A DNA stretch of 64,000 nucleotides from 2-02-FULL-43-11-A sp964477065 (GCA_964477065.1 CAYZCU010000001.1:13488-77487), one strand, 5' to 3'. Positions 48,743 through 57,808 are shown, numbered from the stretch's first letter. The notes: a model not told the origin generated them from the sequence alone. Made by a program: numbers and translations.

Positions 48743-50185
48743 CTACGACAATTGCAAGCGCTTCAAACATTCTGCCTTGCCAAGAATTTCCATACTTTCG
48801 TTTGTTGGCGGAGTGACTTTTTTACCTGTTAAGGCGACCCGCACAAGCATGAAAAATTTGCCAAACGCCATACCGACTTCCTGAGCAGTCCCTTGAAGAT
48901 GCTCCCCAATGATATCTGCATGCCAATCCTTTTCATCAATCCGGTCAAGGTCCGCGACGATTTTAGCAAAAATATCTGCTTGGTCTGACAGCTCAACTTC
49001 ATATGTTGTTGGTGCTTCAATGAAAAATCGGCAATAGGCATCATAGTCCTGCAACGTCTTGAGGCGCGTCTGGACAAGCGGAACAGTATATCCAATCAAT
49101 TCACGTGAATAGGCACCGTCTTTGTATGTCTGCGTATACTCATAAATATGATCTGCCAAGGCATCCGCACTCATCATCCGAATATACTCACCATTCATCC
49201 ATTCCAGTTTCGTCAGATCAAATGCAGGTCCTGTTGGAGAGACATCCTTAAACTCGAAAAGATCAATAAATTCCTGGAGTGAAAAAATTTCTTTTCCCTC
49301 AGGATGTGACCAGCCCTGAAGACATAAAAAATTGCGAAGCGCATCAGGCACGATCCCATGTTCCTGATACCACGAGATGTTTGTGTGCCCGTGACGTTTG
49401 CTCATCTTGCTCCTATCCATATTGCGCAGAATCGGGGTGTGGTTGTAGTTGATTTCAGGCCATCCGAAGGCTCTATACAATAACGCATGCTTCGGCCACG
49501 ATGAAATCCACTCCTCTCCACGAATTGGATCAGTGATATTCATTAAATGATCATCCACAACAACAGCAAGATGGTATGTTGCAAAGCCGTCAGATTTGAG
49601 TAACACTTGGTCATCAATGAGCGCCAACTCAAAATCAATGGGGCCACGAAGCGAGTCCTGAAGGGTAATGGTTTTTTTGCCATCAACCTCATCAGGGATT
49701 TTGAGACGAATGACATATGGCTCAGTGTTCGCCAGCTTTTCCTGAACACTTTCAGCGCTCAATGAACGACATTTCCTATCATACATCGGTGGCTTTTTCT
49801 CATGTTGCTGGGTTGCACGGACTTCATCAAGTCGCTCCTTTGTGCAAAAGCAGTAATAGGCATGCCCCTGTGCGACAAGATCCTCGGCATGCTTCTTGTA
49901 TAAAGACAAGCGCTCAGATTGTCGATACGGGCCATACTCTCCCCCCATTCGCGCACTTTCATCCTCCGGAATGTTGAGCCATTCAAGCGCTTTGTAAATG
50001 GCTTCCTCAGCCCCCTCAACTTTTCGCGTCTGATCCGTATCTTCGATACGAACCACAAACACGCCTCCATGCTTGTGCGCCAAGGCGTAGTCAAAAAGAG
50101 ATTGATACATCGTGCCAATATGAGGAAAGCCTGTTGGGGATGGAGCGATGCGGGTGCGGGTGGTTTTTTGAGTACGGGTGTTCAT
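48743..50185 (-). CDS. gltX: Glutamyl-tRNA synthetase, bacterial type
   Basis: A 480-residue class I synthetase. The HIGH motif is PHIGT in RIAPSPTGFPHIGTMYQ and the KMSKS motif is SKMSKRHGH. VRIEDTDQTR is the glutamate-binding region. The window holds two tRNA-Gln genes and no GlnRS, so the enzyme may be non-discriminating and make Glu-tRNA-Gln for an amidotransferase (inference). TGC-TATAAT near 50240 would give a leader of about 45 nt. Confidence 0.95.
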   Translation of the reverse strand: MNTRTQKTTRTRIAPSPTGFPHIGTMYQSLFDYALAHKHGGVFVVRIEDTDQTRKVEGAEEAIYKALEWLNIPEDESARMGGEYGPYRQSERLSLYKKHAEDLVAQGHAYYCFCTKERLDEVRATQQHEKKPPMYDRKCRSLSAESVQEKLANTEPYVIRLKIPDEVDGKKTITLQDSLRGPIDFELALIDDQVLLKSDGFATYHLAVVVDDHLMNITDPIRGEEWISSWPKHALLYRAFGWPEINYNHTPILRNMDRSKMSKRHGHTNISWYQEHGIVPDALRNFLCLQGWSHPEGKEIFSLQEFIDLFEFKDVSPTGPAFDLTKLEWMNGEYIRMMSADALADHIYEYTQTYKDGAYSRELIGYTVPLVQTRLKTLQDYDAYCRFFIEAPTTYEVELSDQADIFAKIVADLDRIDEKDWHADIIGEHLQGTAQEVGMAFGKFFMLVRVALTGKKVTPPTNESMEILGKAECLKRLQLS

Positions 50186-50270
50186 GTGAGTAGGATGAGC
50201 TAAATGTCCGCTTTTGGGCTTCCTGTCATGCTTGAATTATAGCATACGGTCAGCTAGTATGAGAGTTGAT

Positions 50271-50317
50271 CCCGATGTATAACTTCGGGTGTTGCACACC
50301 CGAAGTTATACATCGGG
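50271..50317. repeat. REP-like palindromic repeat, copy 7 (long hairpin)
   Basis: A 22-bp perfect inverted repeat with a 3-nt loop: outer CCCGATGTATAACTTC, inner GGGTGT-TGC-ACACCC. Followed by ATTGAGCTC (50318-50326), the inverted form of the flank seen at copies 5 and 6. It ends 13 nt before the ATG at 50331. Confidence 0.9.
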
Positions 50318-50330
50318 ATTGAGCTCAAAA

Positions 50331-51566
50331 ATGTCCCTTTCAGAACTATCATACTACGTCAGAAAAATTGGACCTGTCGCGTTGGTAGGCTTCATAATGC
50401 TGATGATTTTTTACGTCATAATTACAACACTTTTATCACTCGCTCCGAAGACGTCACAACAGCAGACAAATGTCCCATATGCGCCACCGTTTGGGATCCT
50501 TGAACCAATCCATTTCGTGCATTCGATCAACTATCCATCAGACGTATCCTTCACGATCGACAATATTGAGGGACGACCCATCACCACAGACACTGAAGCA
50601 CTCGTTTATGCTGTCCCCTCAAGTCGAACGAAATTTGGCTATCAGCAATCATTGGCATTTATGGCAAAGGCAGTTGGCATCGATACTGAGACACAAAAGT
50701 ATCAATTAAGGGGACTTAGCGCGCGCTATCAGGACGAACTGCGCACGTTGGATGTCGATATAACGACGTTTAATTTTGAATATGAGCTCAATTATAGGAA
50801 GACACCGACCATTTTTTCCCGAAGTGCAACACCCGATGTTAACACAGCCAAAGAGGAGGCAAAAAGCTTCCTTCGCAAGATGAATAAGTTTTCGCAATAC
50901 CTTGCCCAGGGAACCCAAAATGTGATCTACCTATCGTATGATCCGCAAGTTGATGTTTTTAATGTCGTTCAAACCCCAGAAGAAGCCAATGTTGTGGAGG
51001 TGGACTTTTTTGCGCCAAATCTCGACAACCACCCGGTGGTGTCGCCGACATATTTTAACAGTCATATCTTTGTCACCATGGTCTTCACACAAGATGGTCC
51101 TGTTGTGATCAAGTCACATGTTGCAAGCTTCGAACCTCAGACATCAATCCAAGCGGGACAGTCAGCGCCGGCCCAAGGGGCAGACGCCGTGCCAACTTCG
51201 GGAACGTATCCGCTCAAAACAGGTGACGAGGCATGGCAGGAGCTTATCACAGGCAAAGGTATTATTGTCTCACCTTCAAAAGGATCGACGAAAATCATTG
51301 TCCGAGAAATGTTTATCGGCTACTACGCACTTGAAGAATACCATCCGTACATGATGCCCGTTTATGTATTCCTTGGGGATAATGGCTTTGCAGGGTATGT
51401 CTCTGCTGTGAAGAATGAGTTTGTCTCAAAGGTAGTCAAGCAAACAACCGCCCCGTCAGAGTATCCATTGCCAACTCTTGAAAGCGAACCGGCGACACCG
51501 ACAGCTATGCCTGAACAGATAGAGACACCTATCCCAACAGAAGCTTCACCTGCAGAAAATATCTAG
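50331..51566 (+). CDS. Hypothetical membrane-anchored extracytoplasmic protein
   Basis: A 411-residue protein. One helix (about 13-40) anchors it; the rest is a large beta-rich extracytoplasmic domain with many aromatic residues, ending in a Pro/Glu/Thr-rich tail (EYPLPTLESEPATPTAMPEQ). No family was recognised. The ATG at 50331 is chosen because the frame upstream only translates the hairpin repeat. Residues 162-172 (SRSATPDVNTA) come from an in-frame REP-like repeat, a rare case of such an element in a coding region. Confidence 0.7.
   Translation: MSLSELSYYVRKIGPVALVGFIMLMIFYVIITTLLSLAPKTSQQQTNVPYAPPFGILEPIHFVHSINYPSDVSFTIDNIEGRPITTDTEALVYAVPSSRTKFGYQQSLAFMAKAVGIDTETQKYQLRGLSARYQDELRTLDVDITTFNFEYELNYRKTPTIFSRSATPDVNTAKEEAKSFLRKMNKFSQYLAQGTQNVIYLSYDPQVDVFNVVQTPEEANVVEVDFFAPNLDNHPVVSPTYFNSHIFVTMVFTQDGPVVIKSHVASFEPQTSIQAGQSAPAQGADAVPTSGTYPLKTGDEAWQELITGKGIIVSPSKGSTKIIVREMFIGYYALEEYHPYMMPVYVFLGDNGFAGYVSAVKNEFVSKVVKQTTAPSEYPLPTLESEPATPTAMPEQIETPIPTEASPAENI
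50818..50840. repeat. REP-like repeat, copy 8 (short form, in coding sequence)
   Basis: CCCGAAGTGCAACACCCGATGTT split as CCCGAAG, TGCA, ACACCCGATGTT; in frame within the membrane-anchored protein. GAGCTCAATT lies 25 nt before it. Confidence 0.75.
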
Positions 51567-51583
51567 ACCACCGCTAGACCGAC

Positions 51584-52384
51584 CTAGCGATTCTTTTCGT
51601 TCTTGACAAAGAAGTATGTCCCCAAGACGACAAAGACCGTAAAGAATATACCAATAACACCGAGATTAAACAACGGACTATGCAGAACGACTTTCGAATA
51701 TTCAGGACGTCCCAAATAAAATATCCCGCGAGCAAAATCGACTGCATAGGTCATTGGTGCAATACGTGACAAAACGAGCAAAATAAAGGGGAGGTGTTGA
51801 ATAGGACTAAAAACACCAGCGAGAAAAAATTGTGGAAACAACAAGAATGGAAATATTTGATTTGCAGAGCGTTCATTACCCATCTGAGACATGACAATCA
51901 GACCAAATGATCCCCCCAGAAATGCTGACACGAGCGCTACAGGAATCAGTGACAAAAATTGCACAAATGTCAAGGGGACGCCAATGATAAGTCCGAAAAT
52001 AACAATTGCAATTCCTTGCATGGACGAGACAAGTGTCTCTCCTAAAATTTTTCCGATAATAATCGTATAACGTGAAACGGGCGCAATAAATAATTCCTGA
52101 CTAAAATCATTTGCTCGATCCTCGACAAGAGAGATAAGTCCTGAAGCAGTCGACTGAAACATTGTTTGACCAAAAACACCCGTAAAAATAAACACCAATA
52201 AATTATATCCCGTCTGCTCGCCCCAGTTTGACTGCAAACTACCGCCAAGCGCACCGATAAATATTACAGGAAATATCAAACTTGCAAACATACGCGGACG
52301 ATCCCGGAGCAGTTTAGACAAGTCTCGATACGCAATTGCATATATTGCTCGAAGTTCATGAATGAGTGAGTTGGTGCGTGCCAT
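51584..52384 (-). CDS. ABC-2 type transporter permease
   Basis: A 266-residue protein with six helices, ABC-2 type, with the ABC-2 core motif region VSAFLGGSFGLIVMSQMG and a C-terminal PMTYAVDFARGIFY. It pairs with the ATPase encoded 12 nt upstream to form an exporter of the DrrAB/daunorubicin-resistance or polysaccharide type. The cargo is unknown; nearby carboxypeptidase suggests an envelope role. Confidence 0.9.
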   Translation of the reverse strand: MARTNSLIHELRAIYAIAYRDLSKLLRDRPRMFASLIFPVIFIGALGGSLQSNWGEQTGYNLLVFIFTGVFGQTMFQSTASGLISLVEDRANDFSQELFIAPVSRYTIIIGKILGETLVSSMQGIAIVIFGLIIGVPLTFVQFLSLIPVALVSAFLGGSFGLIVMSQMGNERSANQIFPFLLFPQFFLAGVFSPIQHLPFILLVLSRIAPMTYAVDFARGIFYLGRPEYSKVVLHSPLFNLGVIGIFFTVFVVLGTYFFVKNEKNR

Positions 52385-52396
52385 AAAAAATACGAT

Positions 52397-53341
52397 TTAC
52401 GATCGAGAAATAATTTCTAAATATGCTTCTTCAAGTGTTGGTGTATGAACATGAACATTCGACAACGGCGTCTTGATAGATTTCAAAATTTCATGTGCTG
52501 TCTGCTTTCCCATGTCAATTTTAAAACCACCTTGTGCTTCAACAGTATAGTGCACCTTCTTTGCTTTCAGCTCATCTTTCAAATCTGCTGTTTGCTCCGA
52601 TGACACAAGCAAATATTCATCAATCAAATCTTTTTTGATATCACGTGGAGTGCCTTGAGAAACTATTTTTCCATTTCCCATGACACACAGATAATCAGAT
52701 CCTTCTGCTTCTTCTAAATAATGCGTTGTCAAAAAAATAGTGGTGTTGTTTTTTTGTCGAACGACCTGCAGATATTCCCACAAGTTTTTACGACTCAAAG
52801 GATCAAGCCCCGTTGTTGGCTCATCCAAAAAGAGCACTTTCGGATTGTGGGTAAGACTTCGGATAATTTCAAGCTTTCGCTTCATACCACCAGAAAACGT
52901 TTTGATGGGTTTGTGAATATCTTCAGAAATACCCAAGACTTCTGCCAAGTCGCCAACAACCTTCTTGTACGCCTGAGGCATCAAACTATATGTCGGTCGA
53001 AATGGATAGAGTCCATAAAGCATCGCATGAATACGGACATTTTCCTCAGCGGTGAGATTAAGATCCAGACTTGGATTTTGAAAAATGACACCGATCGAAT
53101 TTCTGATTTTGTGTGACTGCGTATCTATATCATACCCAGCAATGTTCACATCCCCTGATGTCTTGGCGAGTGTCGTCGTCAGTATAGAAATCGTCGTTGT
53201 TTTACCTGCGCCATTGGGACCAAGCAATGAAAAAAAAGCTCCTTCTTCAACATAAAATGACACATCGTCAACCGCAGGCTTTGTTGCTTTTTTGTACTGT
53301 TTAACTAGATGGTCGACAGTAATAATATGCTTTGGTGTCAT
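52397..53341 (-). CDS. ABC transporter ATP-binding protein (DrrA-like)
   Basis: A 314-residue ATPase. Walker A LLGPNGAGKTTTISIL near 35-50, signature KTFSGGMKRKLEI, Walker B VLFLDEPTTGLDPLSRK and the switch His in FLTTHYLEEAEG are all present. The C-terminal 90 residues form the extension found in DrrA-type exporters. It follows the carboxypeptidase by 3 nt and precedes the permease. Confidence 0.95.
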   Translation of the reverse strand: MTPKHIITVDHLVKQYKKATKPAVDDVSFYVEEGAFFSLLGPNGAGKTTTISILTTTLAKTSGDVNIAGYDIDTQSHKIRNSIGVIFQNPSLDLNLTAEENVRIHAMLYGLYPFRPTYSLMPQAYKKVVGDLAEVLGISEDIHKPIKTFSGGMKRKLEIIRSLTHNPKVLFLDEPTTGLDPLSRKNLWEYLQVVRQKNNTTIFLTTHYLEEAEGSDYLCVMGNGKIVSQGTPRDIKKDLIDEYLLVSSEQTADLKDELKAKKVHYTVEAQGGFKIDMGKQTAHEILKSIKTPLSNVHVHTPTLEEAYLEIISRS

Positions 53342-53344
53342 AGA

Positions 53345-54331
53345 TTATTTTTGAATATCTCGTGGGTCTTGATAGTGTACAGCATTTTGTATCCATGTCA
53401 CAAGCGCTGTCGTATCTAAAAAGCGATCATCGCTTTTCATCAGCACAAGTAGATATTCTTTATCATGGTATTTATAAAGGGTAATCAAATTCTCTCCAGC
53501 AAGATCTGTCTTCCCCGTTTTCAGGCCTGCTACTCCAGGAATTTCTCCAAGGAGGCGATTGACATTTTGGAGGGGATGAAAATTCACATAATCAACATCT
53601 GAGACTGTGATACTTTTGATGGAAACAATTTTGGCAAGTGTTTGATTTTTAAGAAGTTCACGACCTGCAAGTGATAGATCAAAGACAGATGAATGTTGCA
53701 AGGCATTATCAAGTCCAGCAGGATTTAAAAAATTAGAATCCTCCATCCCCAAAGATCGTGCTTTTTGATTCATTGCATCAACAAAAGCACTATAGCCACG
53801 AGGATAATTGTCCGCCAACACGTAAGCGGCATCATTCCCAGATTGCACAAGTGCTCCATATAATAAATTCTCAAACGTGATGCGCTCACCCTGAACAAGT
53901 CCCATGGTCTGTCCTTCATCAACAACCCGTCGCACCGTGAGAACCTGGTCCAGTGAATAGACATCCATTGCCGTAAGTGCCGTAATAACCTTTGTTGTTG
54001 ACGCAGGAAATAAATGTCCATGTGGATTTTTTGCATACAGTGGCGTTGCCGTTTGCAGATCAATGACATACACACCTTGCGCTGTTGTAAAAGGAGCAGG
54101 TACGGAGGGCAGAACATATGGAATTGGATTAATCGGATACTCGCGAACAGGTGCAGGTGCGGTCGCAAAAAGTTTTCGATGATGTGAAAAAAGTCGCGTA
54201 TATCGAGAATCCCCTGGATAAAAAAGAAAGGCGAATGAAAAAACAAAAAGCCCGAGATACGTCCTCAAATGAAAAAGGGTAACGCGGGTAGAATCCTGCG
54301 CAGGGACAGTGGCAGTTTTATTTACGGGCAT
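53345..54331 (-). CDS. D-alanyl-D-alanine carboxypeptidase (S11, PBP5-type)
   Basis: A 328-residue exported penicillin-binding protein that trims the peptidoglycan stem peptide. A membrane helix lies at about 20-38. The active-site motifs are PASTTK (SxxK), SGN and KTG. No C-terminal amphipathic PBP5 tail is obvious. The ATG at 54331 follows the aspS stop by 10 nt; longer starts overlap aspS. With the ABC exporter it suggests a cell-wall unit. Confidence 0.93.
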   Translation of the reverse strand: MPVNKTATVPAQDSTRVTLFHLRTYLGLFVFSFAFLFYPGDSRYTRLFSHHRKLFATAPAPVREYPINPIPYVLPSVPAPFTTAQGVYVIDLQTATPLYAKNPHGHLFPASTTKVITALTAMDVYSLDQVLTVRRVVDEGQTMGLVQGERITFENLLYGALVQSGNDAAYVLADNYPRGYSAFVDAMNQKARSLGMEDSNFLNPAGLDNALQHSSVFDLSLAGRELLKNQTLAKIVSIKSITVSDVDYVNFHPLQNVNRLLGEIPGVAGLKTGKTDLAGENLITLYKYHDKEYLLVLMKSDDRFLDTTALVTWIQNAVHYQDPRDIQK

Positions 54332-54341
54332 TGTCCGTGGT

Positions 54342-55694
54342 TTAGTCTTGAGTTGATTTCGCATACAAGGTTGGAAGATGCACATCAATACGTTCCATGT
54401 CGCGAGGGAACAGTGTTGCTTCACGAATGTTTTTCAGATCTAAAATATTCATGACAATGCGCTCACAGCCAAATGAAAATCCACCTTCTGGTGGCATGCC
54501 GTAGCGAAATGCTTGCATGTACAACTCACTTTTGGCAATATCGACACCTCGCTCGTGTGCTTTTTGTAAAAGAACTTCGGGGTTGTGAATGCGCTGACCG
54601 CCCGTCAACCATTCAACACCGTGTCCGAGCAGATCAAATCCAAGTGTGTAGCCAAGATCGTCAGGATCTTCGAAGTGATAAAACGGTCGCTTTGATGTTG
54701 GGTAATGTGATACCCAAACCATATCGATCCCATGCGTCTCCTGTGCCCATCGACACAGCTCTCGTTCATCTTCAGGTTCAAGGTCGGGCTCTTGGCGATT
54801 ATCACGCCCTGTGCGCTCAAAAATAATCTGCTGGCCTTCTCGAAGTTTGATACGTGGAATAGTCTTTGTCATGTCTGGAAGGGTCACATTGTGCATGCGC
54901 AATTCGTCTGCACAGCGCTTGCCAACTTCATCAATAATAAACTTGATTGTATACTCAGCCATGTCAACAACATCTGTCCATGAGTCGATAAATCCAAGCT
55001 CCGCATCAAGCGCTGTTGCTTCAGTTAAGTGACGAGTGGTCACGGATGGCTCTGCTCGCATGATCTTCGTCACGGTAAAAACGCGCTCAAAAATACTCAC
55101 CATGATTTGCTTATAAAATTGTGGACTCTGTGAAAGATATGCCTTGTAATCAAAATATGGGACTTCAAATACCTCAGATCCCCCTTCTGCAATTTCAGGA
55201 ATCAGGATAGGGGCTTGAAATTCGGTGAACTTTTTTGCCTGCAAGGCTTTGCGGAACGCATCGACAACAACCTCTTGGACTTTGAAAATGGCTTTCACTT
55301 TAGCATTTCGTAAGGTGAGGGAGCGATTATCCAGAAGCACGGGAAGCGTTACTCCAAGATCAGGTTTACTTACCTCAAAAGGAAGCGTCTGTGCGAATGA
55401 TACGATCTCGATAGTTTCTATAGCCAGCTCGATTGTCCCTGTGGGGAGCTCTGTATTGACCATCGTCTCTGGACGTTTGTTGACAACACCTGTAAGTGTG
55501 AGGACTGATTCAGGAGTGATAGTCCGTGCGAGCTCAACCGTTGGACCAAATGCGACACATTGGATCTTGCCTGTTGCATCTCTTAAATCGATAAAGATCA
55601 CCTTTTTATGATCGCGAATGGTATCTGCCCATCCGCGAAGGGTTACTTTCTGGTCTATCGCAGTAAGGGCATCAGTGACAGAGAAGGATTTCAT
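54342..55694 (-). CDS. aspS: Aspartyl-tRNA synthetase, archaeal-type (possibly non-discriminating)
   Basis: A 450-residue class IIb synthetase. The N-terminal OB fold has LRGWADTIRDHKKVIFIDLRD; motif 2 is RAEPSVTTRHLTE; YLSQSPQFYKQ is typical of AspRS rather than AsnRS; motif 3 holds GGFSFGCERIVM. It lacks the bacterial GAD insertion (bacterial AspRS is near 590 residues), so it belongs to the short archaeal/eukaryal group, whose members often also charge tRNA-Asn. It starts the operon with the carboxypeptidase and ABC exporter. Confidence 0.93.
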   Translation of the reverse strand: MKSFSVTDALTAIDQKVTLRGWADTIRDHKKVIFIDLRDATGKIQCVAFGPTVELARTITPESVLTLTGVVNKRPETMVNTELPTGTIELAIETIEIVSFAQTLPFEVSKPDLGVTLPVLLDNRSLTLRNAKVKAIFKVQEVVVDAFRKALQAKKFTEFQAPILIPEIAEGGSEVFEVPYFDYKAYLSQSPQFYKQIMVSIFERVFTVTKIMRAEPSVTTRHLTEATALDAELGFIDSWTDVVDMAEYTIKFIIDEVGKRCADELRMHNVTLPDMTKTIPRIKLREGQQIIFERTGRDNRQEPDLEPEDERELCRWAQETHGIDMVWVSHYPTSKRPFYHFEDPDDLGYTLGFDLLGHGVEWLTGGQRIHNPEVLLQKAHERGVDIAKSELYMQAFRYGMPPEGGFSFGCERIVMNILDLKNIREATLFPRDMERIDVHLPTLYAKSTQD

Positions 55695-55700
55695 ATGGGT

Positions 55701-55706
55701 ATTATA
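55701..55706 (-). promoter_or_regulatory. -10 box for aspS
   Basis: TATAAT on the minus strand, 6 nt before the ATG at 55694. Confidence 0.6.
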
Positions 55707-55741
55707 GCTTGCACAGAGGCGGAGAGCAAGAAGAGGTGATG

Positions 55742-56083
55742 TTATCTCATTGTCACATCTGGCATCCTTGTATTATAGTTATGACTCCAATCAAAGGGAG
55801 CACTACATGATCCACATAAACCTTTTCCCTGACGAAGCAAGCGCATAAGTACTTTATCTAGGTAGGTATCAACTTTGTATATAGACAAGTCAAAATAGTC
55901 GATTGTGTCAATAATTCCTCTGCCATGGCACTCACCTCGAGAAATAAAAGCAGATCGGTGAGGAGGAATGTCAATCTCTTGGCCTTTTCTGTAAAAGACT
56001 CCTCGATACCTCTTCTCCAATTGTTCTGCCTTTTTAATTTGAAAAAGCCTTACCCGTCGTCTGAATGCTTCTTGTGAACCCAT
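55742..56083 (-). CDS. Hypothetical basic protein
   Basis: A 113-residue protein, strongly basic at the N-terminus (RRRVRLFQIKKAEQLEKRYR) with CGSCSAPF near the C-terminus and a GECHGRG element, a possible metal site of Cys and His. The frame has TAGAAT 7 nt before its ATG, which supports it. No family was recognised. It lies between aspS and recJ. Confidence 0.5.
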   Translation of the reverse strand: MGSQEAFRRRVRLFQIKKAEQLEKRYRGVFYRKGQEIDIPPHRSAFISRGECHGRGIIDTIDYFDLSIYKVDTYLDKVLMRLLRQGKGLCGSCSAPFDWSHNYNTRMPDVTMR

Positions 56084-56090
56084 GGAGAGA

Positions 56091-56096
56091 ATTCTA
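56091..56096 (-). promoter_or_regulatory. -10 box for the basic protein
   Basis: TAGAAT on the minus strand, 7 nt before the ATG at 56083. Confidence 0.5.
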
Positions 56097-56107
56097 CAGC
56101 AATAAAG

Positions 56108-57796
56108 CTATTCGTCAAGTCTCTCAAGTTTCTTGATCATCCCCTGCAAACTTTCCCGTCCATTCCACACATTGATATCCAGCGTGTACTGCACGGATAC
56201 AGCATCCCCGTGAGTAAGAGCGAGGATCTCCGGAGAGGCATTAAATGAAATCATCTCGCAGGTTTTATTGTTATAACGAATAAGCAATTTCACATGAGAG
56301 CCTGTCTTTCCCATAGGACGGATGTCGTCAATCTCCCCGTTTGACATGAAAACAGGATTCTGAAATTGCATGCCAAATGGCCCTAGTTCTGCAAGTGCCC
56401 GTGCAAGTTGAAGAGAGGTATTTGAAAGTGGCATCGCAATATCTATGGTTTCAATTGGAATCAACATCTCATCCGTTATCTCCTGTTCGGACTTGTCATG
56501 CACAGCTTGCGTAAATGCATCGATCTGATCACATTCAATCGTAAACCCACCTGCAGCTGCATGTCCGCCCACATCAACAAGATAGTCTTTGAGATCAACA
56601 AGAAAATTGGTAATATGTACCCCTTCAACGGACCGCACTGATGCCTTCGCAAATTTCTCAGAAAGGGACATGACAATCGTCGGCCGATAAAAAGTCTGAA
56701 GAACCTTTCCAGCAATCAAGCCAATAATACCTTCTTCCCATGCATCAGAGGCCAGCACAATAACCTTATCACTCGGATTGACCATTTTCAAAGCATCGCT
56801 GACTGCCATTTGAACCTTTTTTTGTCTATCAGTGTTAATAGTTTCTGCTTTTTTTGCTAAGTCAGTCGCTTTCTCAATCGACGTCGTGCACAATAGACGC
56901 AAGGCATCCATCGCATGCTCAAGCCGACCAAATGCATTGATTCGTGGCGCTATCATATATCCCACATGATAGGCAGTGACAGGTTTTGTTGGATCAATAC
57001 CTGCTGTGCGCATCAACTCTCGCAAACCCATGCGGTTTGTCGTACTCAGCGCATTCAGACCTGCTCGGGCAAGTGCTCGCGATGGGCCAACAAGTGGCAC
57101 AAGATCAGCAATAATCCCAATTGAAGCAAGCGCCACATAATCGCTACGAAAAAGATAGGTAATATGTTCGTGATTTTGGACATGCCCCATCGACTCCACT
57201 AGATGCTTCGCAAAAAAATATGCCACGCCAGCTCCAGAAACAGCTGATGTATGAAACACGGCAAACGCATCGGGTGGGTGGCCATTTTGCATATGATGAT
57301 GATCCGTCACGATGATCGGCACGCCCTTTTGCTTAGCGTGGGTAATCTGCTCGTGCGCAACAATGCCATGATCGACGCTGATGATAAGCGCTGGGTTGTG
57401 CTGGGCAATAACATGGTCAATGCCTTCGTGCGAAAAGCCATATCCTTCCGATCGCGCAGGGACGTAGGGCATGACATTGAATCCAAGCTTATGGAGAGCT
57501 TCCCACATGATCGCTCCGCCCGTGACGCCATCGGCGTCGTAGTCAGTGTAGACCACGATCGGGGCGTGAGAGGCGTGGAGGTCGGCGAGGAGATTGGAGG
57601 TGCGGTCGAGGGCAGACCGGATCTCGTAACCGGCAGGTTGGTCGTGAGAAAGAAGATCGATGAGGTTGATATCAGTTGGATGTTTCGGATGGAGAAAGTC
57701 TTGCATGTCCTCGACATGACGATCTGCAAGTAGGTTTTGGACGAGCACTTCAGGGTCTACTTCACTTTCGTAGGTGCGAATAATACGTCGAGGCAT
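56108..57796 (-). CDS. recJ: Single-stranded-DNA-specific exonuclease RecJ
   Basis: A 562-residue RecJ, a 5'-3' single-strand exonuclease for recombination and repair. DHH motifs are visible: YTDYDADGVTGG, ISVDHGI and VTDHHH. The DHHA1 domain has DVGGHAAAGGFTIE. The C-terminal OB-like part ends near residue 562. The ATG at 57796 is preferred to a frame 47 residues longer because TGG-TATACT ends 6 nt upstream of it. It is divergent from cca. Confidence 0.95.
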   Translation of the reverse strand: MPRRIIRTYESEVDPEVLVQNLLADRHVEDMQDFLHPKHPTDINLIDLLSHDQPAGYEIRSALDRTSNLLADLHASHAPIVVYTDYDADGVTGGAIMWEALHKLGFNVMPYVPARSEGYGFSHEGIDHVIAQHNPALIISVDHGIVAHEQITHAKQKGVPIIVTDHHHMQNGHPPDAFAVFHTSAVSGAGVAYFFAKHLVESMGHVQNHEHITYLFRSDYVALASIGIIADLVPLVGPSRALARAGLNALSTTNRMGLRELMRTAGIDPTKPVTAYHVGYMIAPRINAFGRLEHAMDALRLLCTTSIEKATDLAKKAETINTDRQKKVQMAVSDALKMVNPSDKVIVLASDAWEEGIIGLIAGKVLQTFYRPTIVMSLSEKFAKASVRSVEGVHITNFLVDLKDYLVDVGGHAAAGGFTIECDQIDAFTQAVHDKSEQEITDEMLIPIETIDIAMPLSNTSLQLARALAELGPFGMQFQNPVFMSNGEIDDIRPMGKTGSHVKLLIRYNNKTCEMISFNASPEILALTHGDAVSVQYTLDINVWNGRESLQGMIKKLERLDE

Positions 57797-57802
57797 GAAG
57801 AA

Positions 57803-57808
57803 AGTATA
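57803..57808 (-). promoter_or_regulatory. Extended -10 box for recJ
   Basis: TGG-TATACT on the minus strand, 6 nt before the ATG at 57796. Confidence 0.65.

Noticed and set aside
34992..50840. Integron cassette array: palindromes between small single genes look like attC sites
   Set aside because: Genes lie on both strands, many lack a repeat after them, copies occur inside coding sequence, and no RYYYAAC/GTTRRRY core or integrase is seen.
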